Shown here one piece after another: positions 17,005 to 25,388 of a DNA stretch of 37,313 nucleotides. The DNA is from Sphingobacteriales bacterium (lineage in GTDB: Bacteria; Bacteroidota; Bacteroidia; Chitinophagales; Chitinophagaceae). Location: contig JAPLEF010000016.1 of the NCBI GenBank assembly GCA_026391525.1, forward strand, positions 1 through 37,313, written 5' to 3'. The translations under genes were made by a program, and so were the position numbers. Under the pieces are notes generated by a model that made no database searches, had not been told where the DNA came from, and saw only the letters and a program-made list of their open reading frames with translations. How positions within the stretch are numbered: position 1 is the stretch's first letter; the number at the start of each line of letters is the position of its first letter.

Positions 17005-18496
17005 TAGCGCCTTGCCACTGCATCAGTTGCATAGCTACACGTTGTTTCTGGTCGTACCCTTTTAACAAGGCCTCGTAACTGGTTCCGATATAAATGTCGG
17101 GAATAATGCCCATTCCGTTTTTTGGCACATGCTCATATTGCACCAAACGGTACAAGGGCAGGCGGACCCTCATTTTAGTTAGCGGGAGGATGATATCGGG
17201 TATCATGATACCATTATTACCGTGCCAGCCACCACCTGTTTCTTCACCCAGTAAAACTATTTTTACCTGGCCTTTGAGTGTATTGGCTACCAACGTGGTT
17301 GCGGAAAATGAAGGCCCACTTACCAGCAGGTAAAGGTTACCGTTATAATGATTTTTTTTCTTTGGAGAATAAGTTTTCCTTTCCAGATGCCTGATGTGAT
17401 AATTACCGTCTTTTTGCCTGCTGCTGATGAGCATCATTTCCAGATTATTTAAAAACCGGCCTTTGATATACTTGGTGTAAGGATGTAAACTTTGAGTTTT
17501 AGCATACAGGCTGTCTGCAACTTTAAAAGGTTTACGGGATAAGTAACGGGTAAGTAAGGTAGACAAACCAACCCTTCCGCCGCCATTATTTCGGATATCT
17601 ATCGCCAGTTCAGTGATATTTTTCTTTCTAAGCGTACGAAATGAACGTCGAAAGAATTTTCGGAGATGCCCATTTGAAAAAGTATTCAGCGTTAGATAAG
17701 CCGCTTTTTGAGCGGAATCTATTTTTAACGAACGGTAAGCTTCGAGCTTATCTGACCGTTTCATTTTCGGTTGCCGTGTTGCTTTACGCAAACTGTCTGC
17801 ATTTAATTTTCTTTTGGAGGTATCGGGAACGAATAGTGGCAGTATTGCGGTTCTTTCCCTGCCATCAGAAGAATCATAAGTAACCGTGTATTGTTTGCTG
17901 ATACCGAAGATATTTCTGTGATAATTTCTGAAATTACTTCCCACACGCATATAATTGATATTATCTGCATAGCCGTCTCTGGGCAGATATTCCATCATAG
18001 TTCGTATCAATTCAGTTGATGGGATTCCGTTCACAGAACGGATGATGGTTCCTCTTCTGATCACCGTATCTTTCCTGTTGAGGTTTCCAACTACGGCCAT
18101 CGTGTCGTTCCATACTTTCATCGAGAGCGGGAAAGAAGGTATTATCTTTCCTTCCGCCCATTTCTCATAACTTTTACTCAAACTGACACTGGTATGCCCG
18201 CAGCGGATTTTAGCCGTAAGCGGAACCAGTACTTTCCAGGCAAAACTGCGTTCGGTCATGCTGTCGGTAATGGCTGCCTCATATTTTTCAAAGAAATAAT
18301 CCATACTGTCTTTGGGCGTATACCAGTATAGAGAAGGATGTTTTTGTTCAAGAATTTTCCGCAGCAGCCGGTAATCTTCCAACAGCGAATTTTTGGGAAA
18401 TTTTTTATCCGGTGAATAGGAAATTTTACTGCTGCTACAGCCAAAGAGAAGGATCAGGCCAATAAAAAGGGTGACGGTTAATAATTTATGCATCAT
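16997..18496 (-). CDS. S41-peptidase-like lipoprotein
   Basis: The 499-residue product has a lipoprotein signal with lipobox LLFGC (Cys20) and then a helical N-terminal region, a PDZ-like part (VIRRGTIIRSVNGIPSTELI, 146-165) and an S41 core with AIDIRNNGGGRVG (298-310) and VSGPSFSATTLVAN (392-405), in which Ser398 is the likely nucleophile; EETGGGWHGN follows. S41 enzymes are C-terminal-processing or Tricorn-like proteases; a membrane-anchored exported protease is expected. The general-base Lys is not obvious to me, so activity is not certain. It lies 30 bp downstream of an XRE regulator gene on the same strand and is likely cotranscribed with it. Confidence 0.85.
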   Translation of the reverse strand: MMHKLLTVTLFIGLILLFGCSSSKISYSPDKKFPKNSLLEDYRLLRKILEQKHPSLYWYTPKDSMDYFFEKYEAAITDSMTERSFAWKVLVPLTAKIRCGHTSVSLSKSYEKWAEGKIIPSFPLSMKVWNDTMAVVGNLNRKDTVIRRGTIIRSVNGIPSTELIRTMMEYLPRDGYADNINYMRVGSNFRNYHRNIFGISKQYTVTYDSSDGRERTAILPLFVPDTSKRKLNADSLRKATRQPKMKRSDKLEAYRSLKIDSAQKAAYLTLNTFSNGHLRKFFRRSFRTLRKKNITELAIDIRNNGGGRVGLSTLLTRYLSRKPFKVADSLYAKTQSLHPYTKYIKGRFLNNLEMMLISSRQKDGNYHIRHLERKTYSPKKKNHYNGNLYLLVSGPSFSATTLVANTLKGQVKIVLLGEETGGGWHGNNGIMIPDIILPLTKMRVRLPLYRLVQYEHVPKNGMGIIPDIYIGTSYEALLKGYDQKQRVAMQLMQWQGAIR

Positions 18497-18526
18497 TACT
18501 TTACCAAAGCTTCTGCATTGGTAAAG

Positions 18527-18946
18527 TTAAGCAAACTTCTTATCATCCTGAACAATAGCCGACATTGTAAGCAATACATGCTGCATCATCGATTGCAACT
18601 GTTCATCCTTTCGCTGCATATTGGCAAACAAAGTGGTGAGTAATTCCTTATCCAGTAAAAACTGTTTCTTTCCGGGTGGTATTTCAATACCATGATAACT
18701 CACCTGAAGTGATTCCTGCGGATCACAAAAGAGATGTTCTACCGGTATATCCAATGTGAGTGAGATGTCTTCTAGCTGGCTGAGCGTAACATCCGTTATG
18801 TTATTTTCGATATTACTGATGGCGGCTTCCGATAAACAAAGCGATGCGGCTAAATCTTTTTGTTTGATCTCCCTGATATTTCTCCACTTTCTGATATTGG
18901 CTCCGATTTTTAAACGGTTGTAAGGCTGGGTCAATCTCTTTTTCAT
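18527..18946 (-). CDS. XRE-family transcriptional regulator
   Basis: The 139-residue protein has an N-terminal helix-turn-helix of the Cro/CI type (about 13-70): IGANIRKWRNIREIKQKDLA, then LCLSEAAISNIENN with the recognition helix and the LSQLEDISLTLDIPVEHLF closure. The C-terminal half is a helical, charged region with no known domain, perhaps for dimerisation. The gene probably controls itself and the S41 lipoprotein gene 30 bp downstream; a 17-bp palindrome lies 49 bp upstream of its ATG. Its signal is unknown. Confidence 0.9.
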   Translation of the reverse strand: MKKRLTQPYNRLKIGANIRKWRNIREIKQKDLAASLCLSEAAISNIENNITDVTLSQLEDISLTLDIPVEHLFCDPQESLQVSYHGIEIPPGKKQFLLDKELLTTLFANMQRKDEQLQSMMQHVLLTMSAIVQDDKKFA

Positions 18947-18994
18947 AATTTTATTTTAGATACAAACTTATTTACTAGCATAAATAAATAAAAG

Positions 18995-19011
18995 GATTTT
19001 GTAACAAAATC
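18995..19011. promoter_or_regulatory. 17-bp palindrome, candidate XRE operator
   Basis: GATTTTGT-A-ACAAAATC has perfect 8-bp arms around one central base. It lies 49 bp before the XRE start and about 200 bp before the divergent small secreted gene. The size and symmetry suit a dimeric HTH protein, and autoregulation by the adjacent XRE gene is a reasonable inference. Confidence 0.5.
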
Positions 19012-19209
19012 TGGGAAGAAAAAAGCTTCAATTTTCGGTGGTTTTTCTCATTTATAAACCGCTGAATAAAGTTTGTTTTGACAGATGATTCTTAAGCAGG
19101 AAAAATTGTTTTGGTTGCCACTCATTTGCAGTTTTACATCCACATCGGCCGGTGTACGGGTAAGCTGAAAACCGTGAACAGAGTAAGCATTCAACTCAAA
19201 ATAATAAAC

Positions 19210-19695
19210 ATGAAAAAGCTTTTAGTAATGATCTTCCTTTTGTCGGCATTTCAGGGAATAGCCCAACGATCAGTTGCAACCCAATTAGAAAGCCCGACTT
19301 TTCCATTCGATTGCCCTCCCGGTGATTGCCCGGTGAGTTATATTTATGTTGAAGTATTTAACTTTCATAAGCCCAGAACAAACTGTGAATCAGGTTTTGG
19401 CCTTTGTTTCAGGATCGCTGCCGGAATTGCATGCAAACCTTGTTATTTTAAATCATCCATTACAGGAACTAAAGTGAATGCTTGGGCTAAAATTACAGGA
19501 GGCAACGCAGAACTACACATCCCTGCAGCACTCAAAAAACAAAAGGGTTTTGAGAAAACCGATTTTTCAGTATTTGAAATTGAAGCCGGAACCGTATCTT
19601 TTGTTACTGAATCGGGAAAGGAATACTTTGCCAAAGCAGGTAAATACCCTGTGACAGTTGTGGGAGATGAAATGCTGGTTAACCTGAAGCTGTAA
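19210..19695 (+). CDS. Small secreted cysteine-containing protein, unknown function
   Basis: ATG at 19210 gives 161 residues with a signal peptide (KKLLVMIFLLSAFQGIAQ); the longer frame starts with TTG at 19111 and has no sensible leader. The mature part begins with PFDCPPGDCPVSYIYVEV and carries six cysteines in the first half (three CxnC pairs, suggesting disulphides), followed by a beta-rich C-terminal half (AELHIPAAL, GTVSFVTESGKEYFA). No family is recognised. It is first of three plus-strand small exported-protein genes and is divergent from the XRE gene. Confidence 0.7.
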   Translation: MKKLLVMIFLLSAFQGIAQRSVATQLESPTFPFDCPPGDCPVSYIYVEVFNFHKPRTNCESGFGLCFRIAAGIACKPCYFKSSITGTKVNAWAKITGGNAELHIPAALKKQKGFEKTDFSVFEIEAGTVSFVTESGKEYFAKAGKYPVTVVGDEMLVNLKL

Positions 19696-19761
19696 ACAAC
19701 ATAGTAAGGCAATGGCTGTAGTTGTTGCCTTACTTTTTTCTAATGATATAAAACAACGTAT

Positions 19762-20361
19762 ATGAGAACATGGCTTACAATCAGTATGTTTTTCTCTTTT
19801 TTTTGCGCCTGTACCAATAAAATGGTGGCCAAAAAATATGGCATCGGTACCAATAACCAAATCACAGAGCGGGAAGCTTATATCGATTTTATCAAACAAA
19901 AAAAGTTTTTTCCGGTGGAGCAGATGCTTTACACGAGCCGAAAAGGTTATATCCCTTTTCATCTTAACGTCATGCAAAGAGACAGTTCTGTTGTTTACAT
20001 GGGTACCTATATCAATGATAGCTTACGTATTTTGAAACCTGAATTTCTGCAAGACAATCAATCTTGTTCCGGAAGGTTACAAACAGAAATAGAGCGTATA
20101 CTTCAGGCTAACCCGGCTGTTGCATTCAAAACTGAAAACACTGAGCCACTTGCCATTTATGATTTGCATTATCTTATCAATAAGGAACCTTTCCTCCTTT
20201 CAAAGAGCGGCAATAAACAGCACATTTTCCTGATTTTTTCACAGGGATATGGAACCTACTACAATCAATTTTATAAAGATGTAGAAAAGTTTTACCAGCA
20301 GTATGCTTCAAAAGCCAATCTGTATGTAATTACCCTGGATCCTGTTTACCAGTTCAAGTAA
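19762..20361 (+). CDS. Small putative lipoprotein, unknown function
   Basis: The 199-residue product begins MRTWLTISMFFSFFCACTNK, a lipoprotein-like signal with the lipidated Cys at position 15 or 17. The rest is mixed alpha/beta and polar, with a Tyr-rich C-terminal part (QGYGTYYNQFYKDVEKFYQQYA). No motif with known function was seen. It lies 66 bp after the secreted cysteine protein gene and 47 bp before the next, so the three may be cotranscribed. Confidence 0.65.
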   Translation: MRTWLTISMFFSFFCACTNKMVAKKYGIGTNNQITEREAYIDFIKQKKFFPVEQMLYTSRKGYIPFHLNVMQRDSSVVYMGTYINDSLRILKPEFLQDNQSCSGRLQTEIERILQANPAVAFKTENTEPLAIYDLHYLINKEPFLLSKSGNKQHIFLIFSQGYGTYYNQFYKDVEKFYQQYASKANLYVITLDPVYQFK

Positions 20362-20408
20362 TTTGATGTTTAAAGCGTTGTGTTCTTTTATAAAATGAAG
20401 TATAGTTT

Positions 20409-20864
20409 ATGAAGCGTAGAGATTGCATGAACATTATTATGATCTGTTTTTTATTGCTGATCGGAAAAATAGCGCTGTCACAAGCTTATACTAAGGGAAG
20501 CCAGGTGATTGTCAATCCTGCTCAGGTATTGCCTTATCATTATCAGCTGATTCCTTTGCAAGAGCATGGTGCACCTTTATCCGGGTTGAATCAGTTTGAT
20601 AATAGTAATCTCTATACCTACCTGCAGTTGATTTTCGATAAAGCCGGCACTGTTTATCATGTATTGTACCAGACTAATTTCACAGGAAAAATTCTTTATC
20701 TCGCTTATAGCAATGAATTAGTTCAGGTATTTGAAAAGAAGCAAAGATTGTCGCCGGCATTCCGCAACTGTATCAGCATGTTGAATAATTATTGGATGGC
20801 TTCTCAGAATGCTGAAGCGGCAATCAACTGTATTCTCAACCGGCTTAATGAAGGGTTTGAATAA
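20409..20864 (+). CDS. Small exported protein, unknown function
   Basis: The 151-residue product has a hydrophobic leader (MNIIMICFLLLIGKIALSQA, from Met1 or Met7) and a short mature domain with the pattern LYTYLQLIFDKAGTVYHVLYQTNFTGKI and a helical end containing two cysteines. The family is not recognised. It closes the run of three small exported-protein genes and ends 2 bp before the convergent thiL stop. Confidence 0.6.
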   Translation: MKRRDCMNIIMICFLLLIGKIALSQAYTKGSQVIVNPAQVLPYHYQLIPLQEHGAPLSGLNQFDNSNLYTYLQLIFDKAGTVYHVLYQTNFTGKILYLAYSNELVQVFEKKQRLSPAFRNCISMLNNYWMASQNAEAAINCILNRLNEGFE

Positions 20865-20866
20865 AA

Positions 20867-21892
20867 TTATTTGAGGTGATTCCATCCCTGAGCCACCAGT
20901 GCGTGGGTATTTCCTCCACGGGTGATGAGGTTGCAGCCTGCATCAGTTTCCGTCATATAGCCGATGATGCTGATGGCGGGATTTGCTTTTATCTTTTCAT
21001 AATCCGTTTGAGCAACAGTAAATAACAATTCGTAATCTTCTCCTCCACTTAAGGCACAGGCGGTGGGGTCTAACTTTAATTTATAAGCAAATTCGCGGGC
21101 TTCTTCATTAAAAGGGATTTTATCTTCATACAACACACAACCGGTACTGCTTTGTTTGCATAAGTGAAGCAGATCGCTACTGAGCCCGTCGCTTACATCA
21201 ATCATACTGCTAGGCATGATTCCGGATTCGGCAAAATAAGCGATGATATCTTTTCGGGCTTCAGGTTTAAGCAGTCGGCCAACAATAAGTGCCTGGCCTT
21301 CCAGATCAGGCTGAGTGCCCGTTGTTTCAAAAATTTTCTTTTCTCTTTCTAATAAGGTCAATCCAAGAAAAGCTGCCCCGAGTTCGCCACTCACACAAAT
21401 AAGGTCGTTAACTCCGGCACCATTTCTCCTTACATAACTGTCGGGCGCAACTTCACCGATTGCGGTTACACTGATGATGAATCCTTTTCCGGAACTGCTG
21501 GTATCGCCACCTACCAGGTCTACCTCATAGGCATCGCAGGCGGCTCTTACGCCGGCATAAAATTCTTCCAAAGCCTCTAAGCTGAACCGGTTGCTGAAGC
21601 CGATATTTAGCAGGATCTGAGTTGGTGTAGCATTCATGGCATAAATATCGCTGAGGTTTACTACCACCGACTTATAACCCAAATGTTTTAGGGGCGTATA
21701 AGCCAAATCAAAATGAATACCTTCCAGCAATAAATCGCTTGAAAGCACCGTCTGGCGCCCAAAATGATCAATCACTGCGCCATCATCGCCCACACCAACA
21801 AGCGTAGAACTGTTAACTATTTCAATGTCTTTCGTGAGCTGTTCAATGAGCCCAAACTCACCAAGGTTTGCTATTTCTGTGCGTTGTTCCAT
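20867..21892 (-). CDS. thiL: Thiamine-monophosphate kinase
   Basis: The 341-residue protein shows the ThiL/PurM-like fold: LVGVGDDGAVID (Asp36, Asp37) and SSDLLLEGIHFDL (Asp53) for metal and ATP, VVVNLSDIYAMNATP (Asp82), VDLVGGDTS and IDVSDGLSSDLLHL near the C-terminal half, with SGGEDYELLFTV. The enzyme phosphorylates thiamine monophosphate to the diphosphate cofactor in the cytosol. It starts 65 bp downstream of the suhB-like gene on the same strand. Other thiamine genes are not in the window. Confidence 0.97.
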   Translation of the reverse strand: MEQRTEIANLGEFGLIEQLTKDIEIVNSSTLVGVGDDGAVIDHFGRQTVLSSDLLLEGIHFDLAYTPLKHLGYKSVVVNLSDIYAMNATPTQILLNIGFSNRFSLEALEEFYAGVRAACDAYEVDLVGGDTSSSGKGFIISVTAIGEVAPDSYVRRNGAGVNDLICVSGELGAAFLGLTLLEREKKIFETTGTQPDLEGQALIVGRLLKPEARKDIIAYFAESGIMPSSMIDVSDGLSSDLLHLCKQSSTGCVLYEDKIPFNEEAREFAYKLKLDPTACALSGGEDYELLFTVAQTDYEKIKANPAISIIGYMTETDAGCNLITRGGNTHALVAQGWNHLK

Positions 21893-21957
21893 ACCATGCA
21901 GTTGAAGTAACGGAATGTTTAATCCAAATAAAATGGAATGCTCCGGTGCTTTAATGA

Positions 21958-22731
21958 TTACTTTTTGCCTTGTACAACATCCAGCAATTCCTGATGGATC
22001 TTTCCATTAGTTGCAAGGATATGAGGTTGATACGGCGAATAAGGATTTCCATCAAAATCAGTGATAGTTCCTCCGGCTTCGGCTACCATCAAAAAACCTG
22101 CGGCACTATCCCAGGCCTGAAGCTTATGTTCATAAAACCCATCAAACCTGCCTGCTGCCACCCAGCATAAATCAATGGCAGCACTGCCCAATCGCCGAAC
22201 AGGAATACCCTGACGGATCAGTTTTTCAAAAACCTGTAAGGGCCCATTCGGACTATCCAAATAAGTATAAGGAAATCCGGTAACGAGACAACTTTTGATA
22301 ACCTTATCTTTAGAACTGACAGTGATTTTTTTGTCGTTCAGATAGGCACCTGAACCTTTTTGAGCGAAAAAAAGTTCATTTATAAAGGGGTTGTAAACAG
22401 CGCCAAGGATCATTTCTCCATCTTTCTCCAATGCAATACTCACACAACAAATCGGAATACCATTGGCAAAATTTACTGTACCGTCTATGGGGTCGATGAT
22501 CCATTTATAGGGGCTATCGGTTTTGATTTCTCCCGTTTCTTCACTGAGGATGAAATGATCAGGGAAATGGAGTTGAATTACATCGATAATTGCTTTTTCA
22601 GCTGCATGGTCGGCTTCTGTAACCAGATTATTGATACCCTCTTTATTGGAAACTTTAAACGAACCGTTGAAATAATGTTGAAGCTGAGCAGCACCAGCCT
22701 GTATGGCATTAAGAAGGGTATTTTTATACAT
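21958..22731 (-). CDS. suhB: Inositol monophosphatase family protein
   Basis: The 257-residue protein has the full metal-site set of the IMPase family: ILSEETG (Glu64-Glu65), WIIDPIDGTVNFANG (Asp80, Asp83, Thr85) and WDSAAGFLMVAEAGG (Asp208). Members hydrolyse inositol-1-phosphate and similar substrates with Mg2+; in this phylum 3'-phosphoadenosine phosphate or NADP phosphatase roles are also possible. The symbol is by analogy, since substrate is not fixed by sequence. It is upstream of thiL on the minus strand. Confidence 0.9.
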   Translation of the reverse strand: MYKNTLLNAIQAGAAQLQHYFNGSFKVSNKEGINNLVTEADHAAEKAIIDVIQLHFPDHFILSEETGEIKTDSPYKWIIDPIDGTVNFANGIPICCVSIALEKDGEMILGAVYNPFINELFFAQKGSGAYLNDKKITVSSKDKVIKSCLVTGFPYTYLDSPNGPLQVFEKLIRQGIPVRRLGSAAIDLCWVAAGRFDGFYEHKLQAWDSAAGFLMVAEAGGTITDFDGNPYSPYQPHILATNGKIHQELLDVVQGKK

Positions 22732-22896
22732 ATCACAAAGATAACAAGCCCTAAGGGAATCAAATAGCTAAGTTTTTTTGCCGAAAAATTAACTTTGTTT
22801 AATTATTCTTGCATCTGAGGCAGCAAAATCTATAATAGCGGTATCTTTCGGATTCAGGATAACTTAATGATCCTTTCAACCAAAAAACCAATTATC

Positions 22897-25263
22897 ATGA
22901 TACTATTAAAATTCAACCGTTTGGCCATATTGGCTATCAGCCTCACGATACTGCTTTTTGGCTGTTCTAAAAACATCGATACAACAGAACCCATACCCTT
23001 TCCTCCAGGGGATGGATTTGGTATTCCTGCACCTAGTCCTTTGAGAGGTGATGTGAGCGGACAAGTTCTCAATGAAAACAACATACCCGTTGCGGGGGCT
23101 GAGGTTTTATTGGGTGGCAGCGTTTATCAAACCAATGCGGAAGGTTTTTTTGCCATGACGAATGTGAATCTGGATAAATATGTTTCTACAATCACTGTAA
23201 ATAAAGCCGGATATTTTAAGGCCTTGCGTTCTTTTTCTGCAACAACCGGCCGTAATTATCTTAACATCAAGTTGATTCCTAAAACAGTAAGCGGAACCAT
23301 TGATGCGTCTTCAGGAGGAAATGTAGCTTTAAGTAACGGAACCCAGATCAGTTTTCAGGGCAATGGTATGATTGTAAAAGCTACCGGTGCCGCCTATACG
23401 GGAACGGTTAGGGTTTCTTCTGCCTATATTGATCCAACACGAGATGATATCGCTTCCATAGTTCCGGGAAGTTTTATGGCACAGGATGCCACTAACATGT
23501 ATGTTTTGCAATCTGCGGGAATGATTGCGGTAGATTTGGAATCTACTTCAGGAGAGCCTTTGCAACTGGCTTCCGGAAAACCGGCTACTATGCGGTTACC
23601 GATACCTGCTTCATTGCAAGCTTCGGCCCCATCACAAATTGATACCTGGAGTTTAGATGATCGTGGTATCTGGAAAAAAGAAGGTACCGCAACTAGGGTG
23701 GGTAATAATTATGAATTACAGGCCAGTCATTTTTCTTTCTGGAATGTAGATGTGCCTTGCAATGCCATTTATCTTACTTTGAATGTAACTAACCAGAATG
23801 CACAGCCGCTTATCAATACATTGGTTCGTTTGCGCATCCCTAATAATAACACCTGGTGGTCTACTACTACGGGATTAACCAATTCTCAGGGCGTAGTATC
23901 GGGCCTGGTTCCTGCTAGCATTGGTTTAGAGTTGAGTATCCACAATGGACCTTTTCAATGTGGCAATGCGTTTTTTACCCAAAATATTGGTCCGTTCAGT
24001 AACGACACTACTTTGAATATAACTGCAACAGTGCCTGCAAGTCAGGCATTGAATATCACCGGAACTGCAAATGCCTGCAATAACCAGCCGCTCAATAATG
24101 GCATGGCTGTGATTCAGGCACCACCATATGGCATTCAGTATGTTCCCATCGTGAATGGCAGTTATACTTCTGTTTTAACGGTTTGTCAGAACATCAGCAA
24201 TATCAATGTGACCGTGATGGATTCTACCGGCCAAACATTAGCCAGTTCAGGAACTATTGCAGTAAGCGGGAATTCGGTTACTGTTCCGTTGATCACCTTG
24301 TGCGGCACCAGCCAACAGGCTGTGTTTACTATAGGAGGTTGTCAGGCTGGGGGTTCATACACGGTTAATACCGCGCTTGATTCTACGAACCAGATTTTTG
24401 TAAACGTATCAGTTACTTCGCCTGGTACTTATACCTTGTCTACTACAGCAGTAAACGGTATGACTTTCTCAGCATCGGGTAATTTTGTCAGTCCGGGTAG
24501 TTACACTGTTTTATTAGAAGGCCAGGGTACCCCTACCACCACCGGTACTTTCAATGTGGTGGTTAATGGTGGATCGGGAACGGGTTGTACTTCTGTAATT
24601 AATGTGAATAATGGCTCACCTACGGGGCAAGCCATCTATACACTTGCTTGTAATCCTCAGGTAACAGGTACTTATTTCATTGGTTTACCATTAACGCCAA
24701 ATAATTCCGGCATTATTTTTACTGCTAATGTTACAACGCCCGGTAATTACAGTATCACAACAACAAATCCTGTTAATGGTATGCAGTTCTCCAATGCAGG
24801 TGTTTTCCAAACGGCAGGTGTTCAAACGGTGGTTTTAGTAGGATCAGGTGTACCCATTAATGCGGGAGCTTATGTATTCACTTTACAAAATTCCGGAGCA
24901 GCTTGTTCTTTCACGGTTTTGGTGAATAGTTCGGGTAACGCCGCATTTACATTTGTTGGCGCCCCTGCAAATTGTCAGCAGCCCTTGATTATGGGATCTT
25001 ATTCAGCATCTATACCCATGGATTCTACCACAAACTATGTAAGGTTGATGGTAGATGTAGCCACTACAGGAAGTTATTCCGCGGCAACCACTACGATTAA
25101 CGGTATTCAATTTGTTGGAGGCGGAAATTTTAGCACTACAGGTGTACAAATGATGACCCTGAATGCTATCGGAACACCAATTCAGGCCGGTCAATATAGT
25201 TATACGCCATCAAGCAATCAGGCCGTCGGGCAGGGTTGTGTATTCCTTATCAACACGAATTAG
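22897..25263 (+). CDS. Large lipoprotein with carboxypeptidase-like domain and three C-terminal repeats
   Basis: From ATG at 22897 the product is 788 residues with a lipobox ILLFGC (Cys23); ATG at 22867 would add ten residues. A carboxypeptidase-regulatory-like domain follows (DVSGQVLNENNIPVAGAEVL, with SLYV-like strands). Later come three tandem repeats of about 104 residues (starting near 24319, 24631 and 24943) with the pattern C..GSY..GTxLDSTNxIxVxVxVxxPGxYxxxTxxxNGMxFxxxGxFxxxGxxxVxLxGxGTP and a final C-F-x-V. These look like Ig-type beta domains, perhaps each with one disulphide. It is probably an outer-membrane surface protein for adhesion or matrix building; I have no specific family for the repeats. 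A terminator follows. Confidence 0.8.
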   Translation: MILLKFNRLAILAISLTILLFGCSKNIDTTEPIPFPPGDGFGIPAPSPLRGDVSGQVLNENNIPVAGAEVLLGGSVYQTNAEGFFAMTNVNLDKYVSTITVNKAGYFKALRSFSATTGRNYLNIKLIPKTVSGTIDASSGGNVALSNGTQISFQGNGMIVKATGAAYTGTVRVSSAYIDPTRDDIASIVPGSFMAQDATNMYVLQSAGMIAVDLESTSGEPLQLASGKPATMRLPIPASLQASAPSQIDTWSLDDRGIWKKEGTATRVGNNYELQASHFSFWNVDVPCNAIYLTLNVTNQNAQPLINTLVRLRIPNNNTWWSTTTGLTNSQGVVSGLVPASIGLELSIHNGPFQCGNAFFTQNIGPFSNDTTLNITATVPASQALNITGTANACNNQPLNNGMAVIQAPPYGIQYVPIVNGSYTSVLTVCQNISNINVTVMDSTGQTLASSGTIAVSGNSVTVPLITLCGTSQQAVFTIGGCQAGGSYTVNTALDSTNQIFVNVSVTSPGTYTLSTTAVNGMTFSASGNFVSPGSYTVLLEGQGTPTTTGTFNVVVNGGSGTGCTSVINVNNGSPTGQAIYTLACNPQVTGTYFIGLPLTPNNSGIIFTANVTTPGNYSITTTNPVNGMQFSNAGVFQTAGVQTVVLVGSGVPINAGAYVFTLQNSGAACSFTVLVNSSGNAAFTFVGAPANCQQPLIMGSYSASIPMDSTTNYVRLMVDVATTGSYSAATTTINGIQFVGGGNFSTTGVQMMTLNAIGTPIQAGQYSYTPSSNQAVGQGCVFLINTN
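24319..25260 (+). repeat. Three tandem ~104-residue Ig-like repeats within a lipoprotein gene
   Basis: The units run from codons at 24319, 24631 and 24943. Each opens with an Ala-x-Phe/Tyr-Thr strand and a Cys, has PGxYxxxTT and NGMxF or NGIxF in the middle and a G-x-G-T/V-P turn near the end. The protein pattern is well kept, whereas the nucleotide sequence is clearly diverged, so the duplication is old. Confidence 0.85.
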
Positions 25264-25289
25264 CTTCATAATAAGGTTTTGAATAATGG

Positions 25290-25318
25290 TGCCGGCTCAT
25301 TTGGGCCGGCATTTTTTT
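25290..25318 (+). terminator. Intrinsic terminator after the repeat lipoprotein
   Basis: TGCCGGC and GCCGGCA form a 7-bp GC-rich stem with an 8-base loop, followed by a run of seven T. It stands 27 bp after the stop codon. Confidence 0.9.
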
Positions 25319-25388
25319 GGTGGTTATTTTGTTGCATCTCTGGTATAACTGTAAAACCTTTTTTTAATCTTATTTTTACTGCTGTTAA

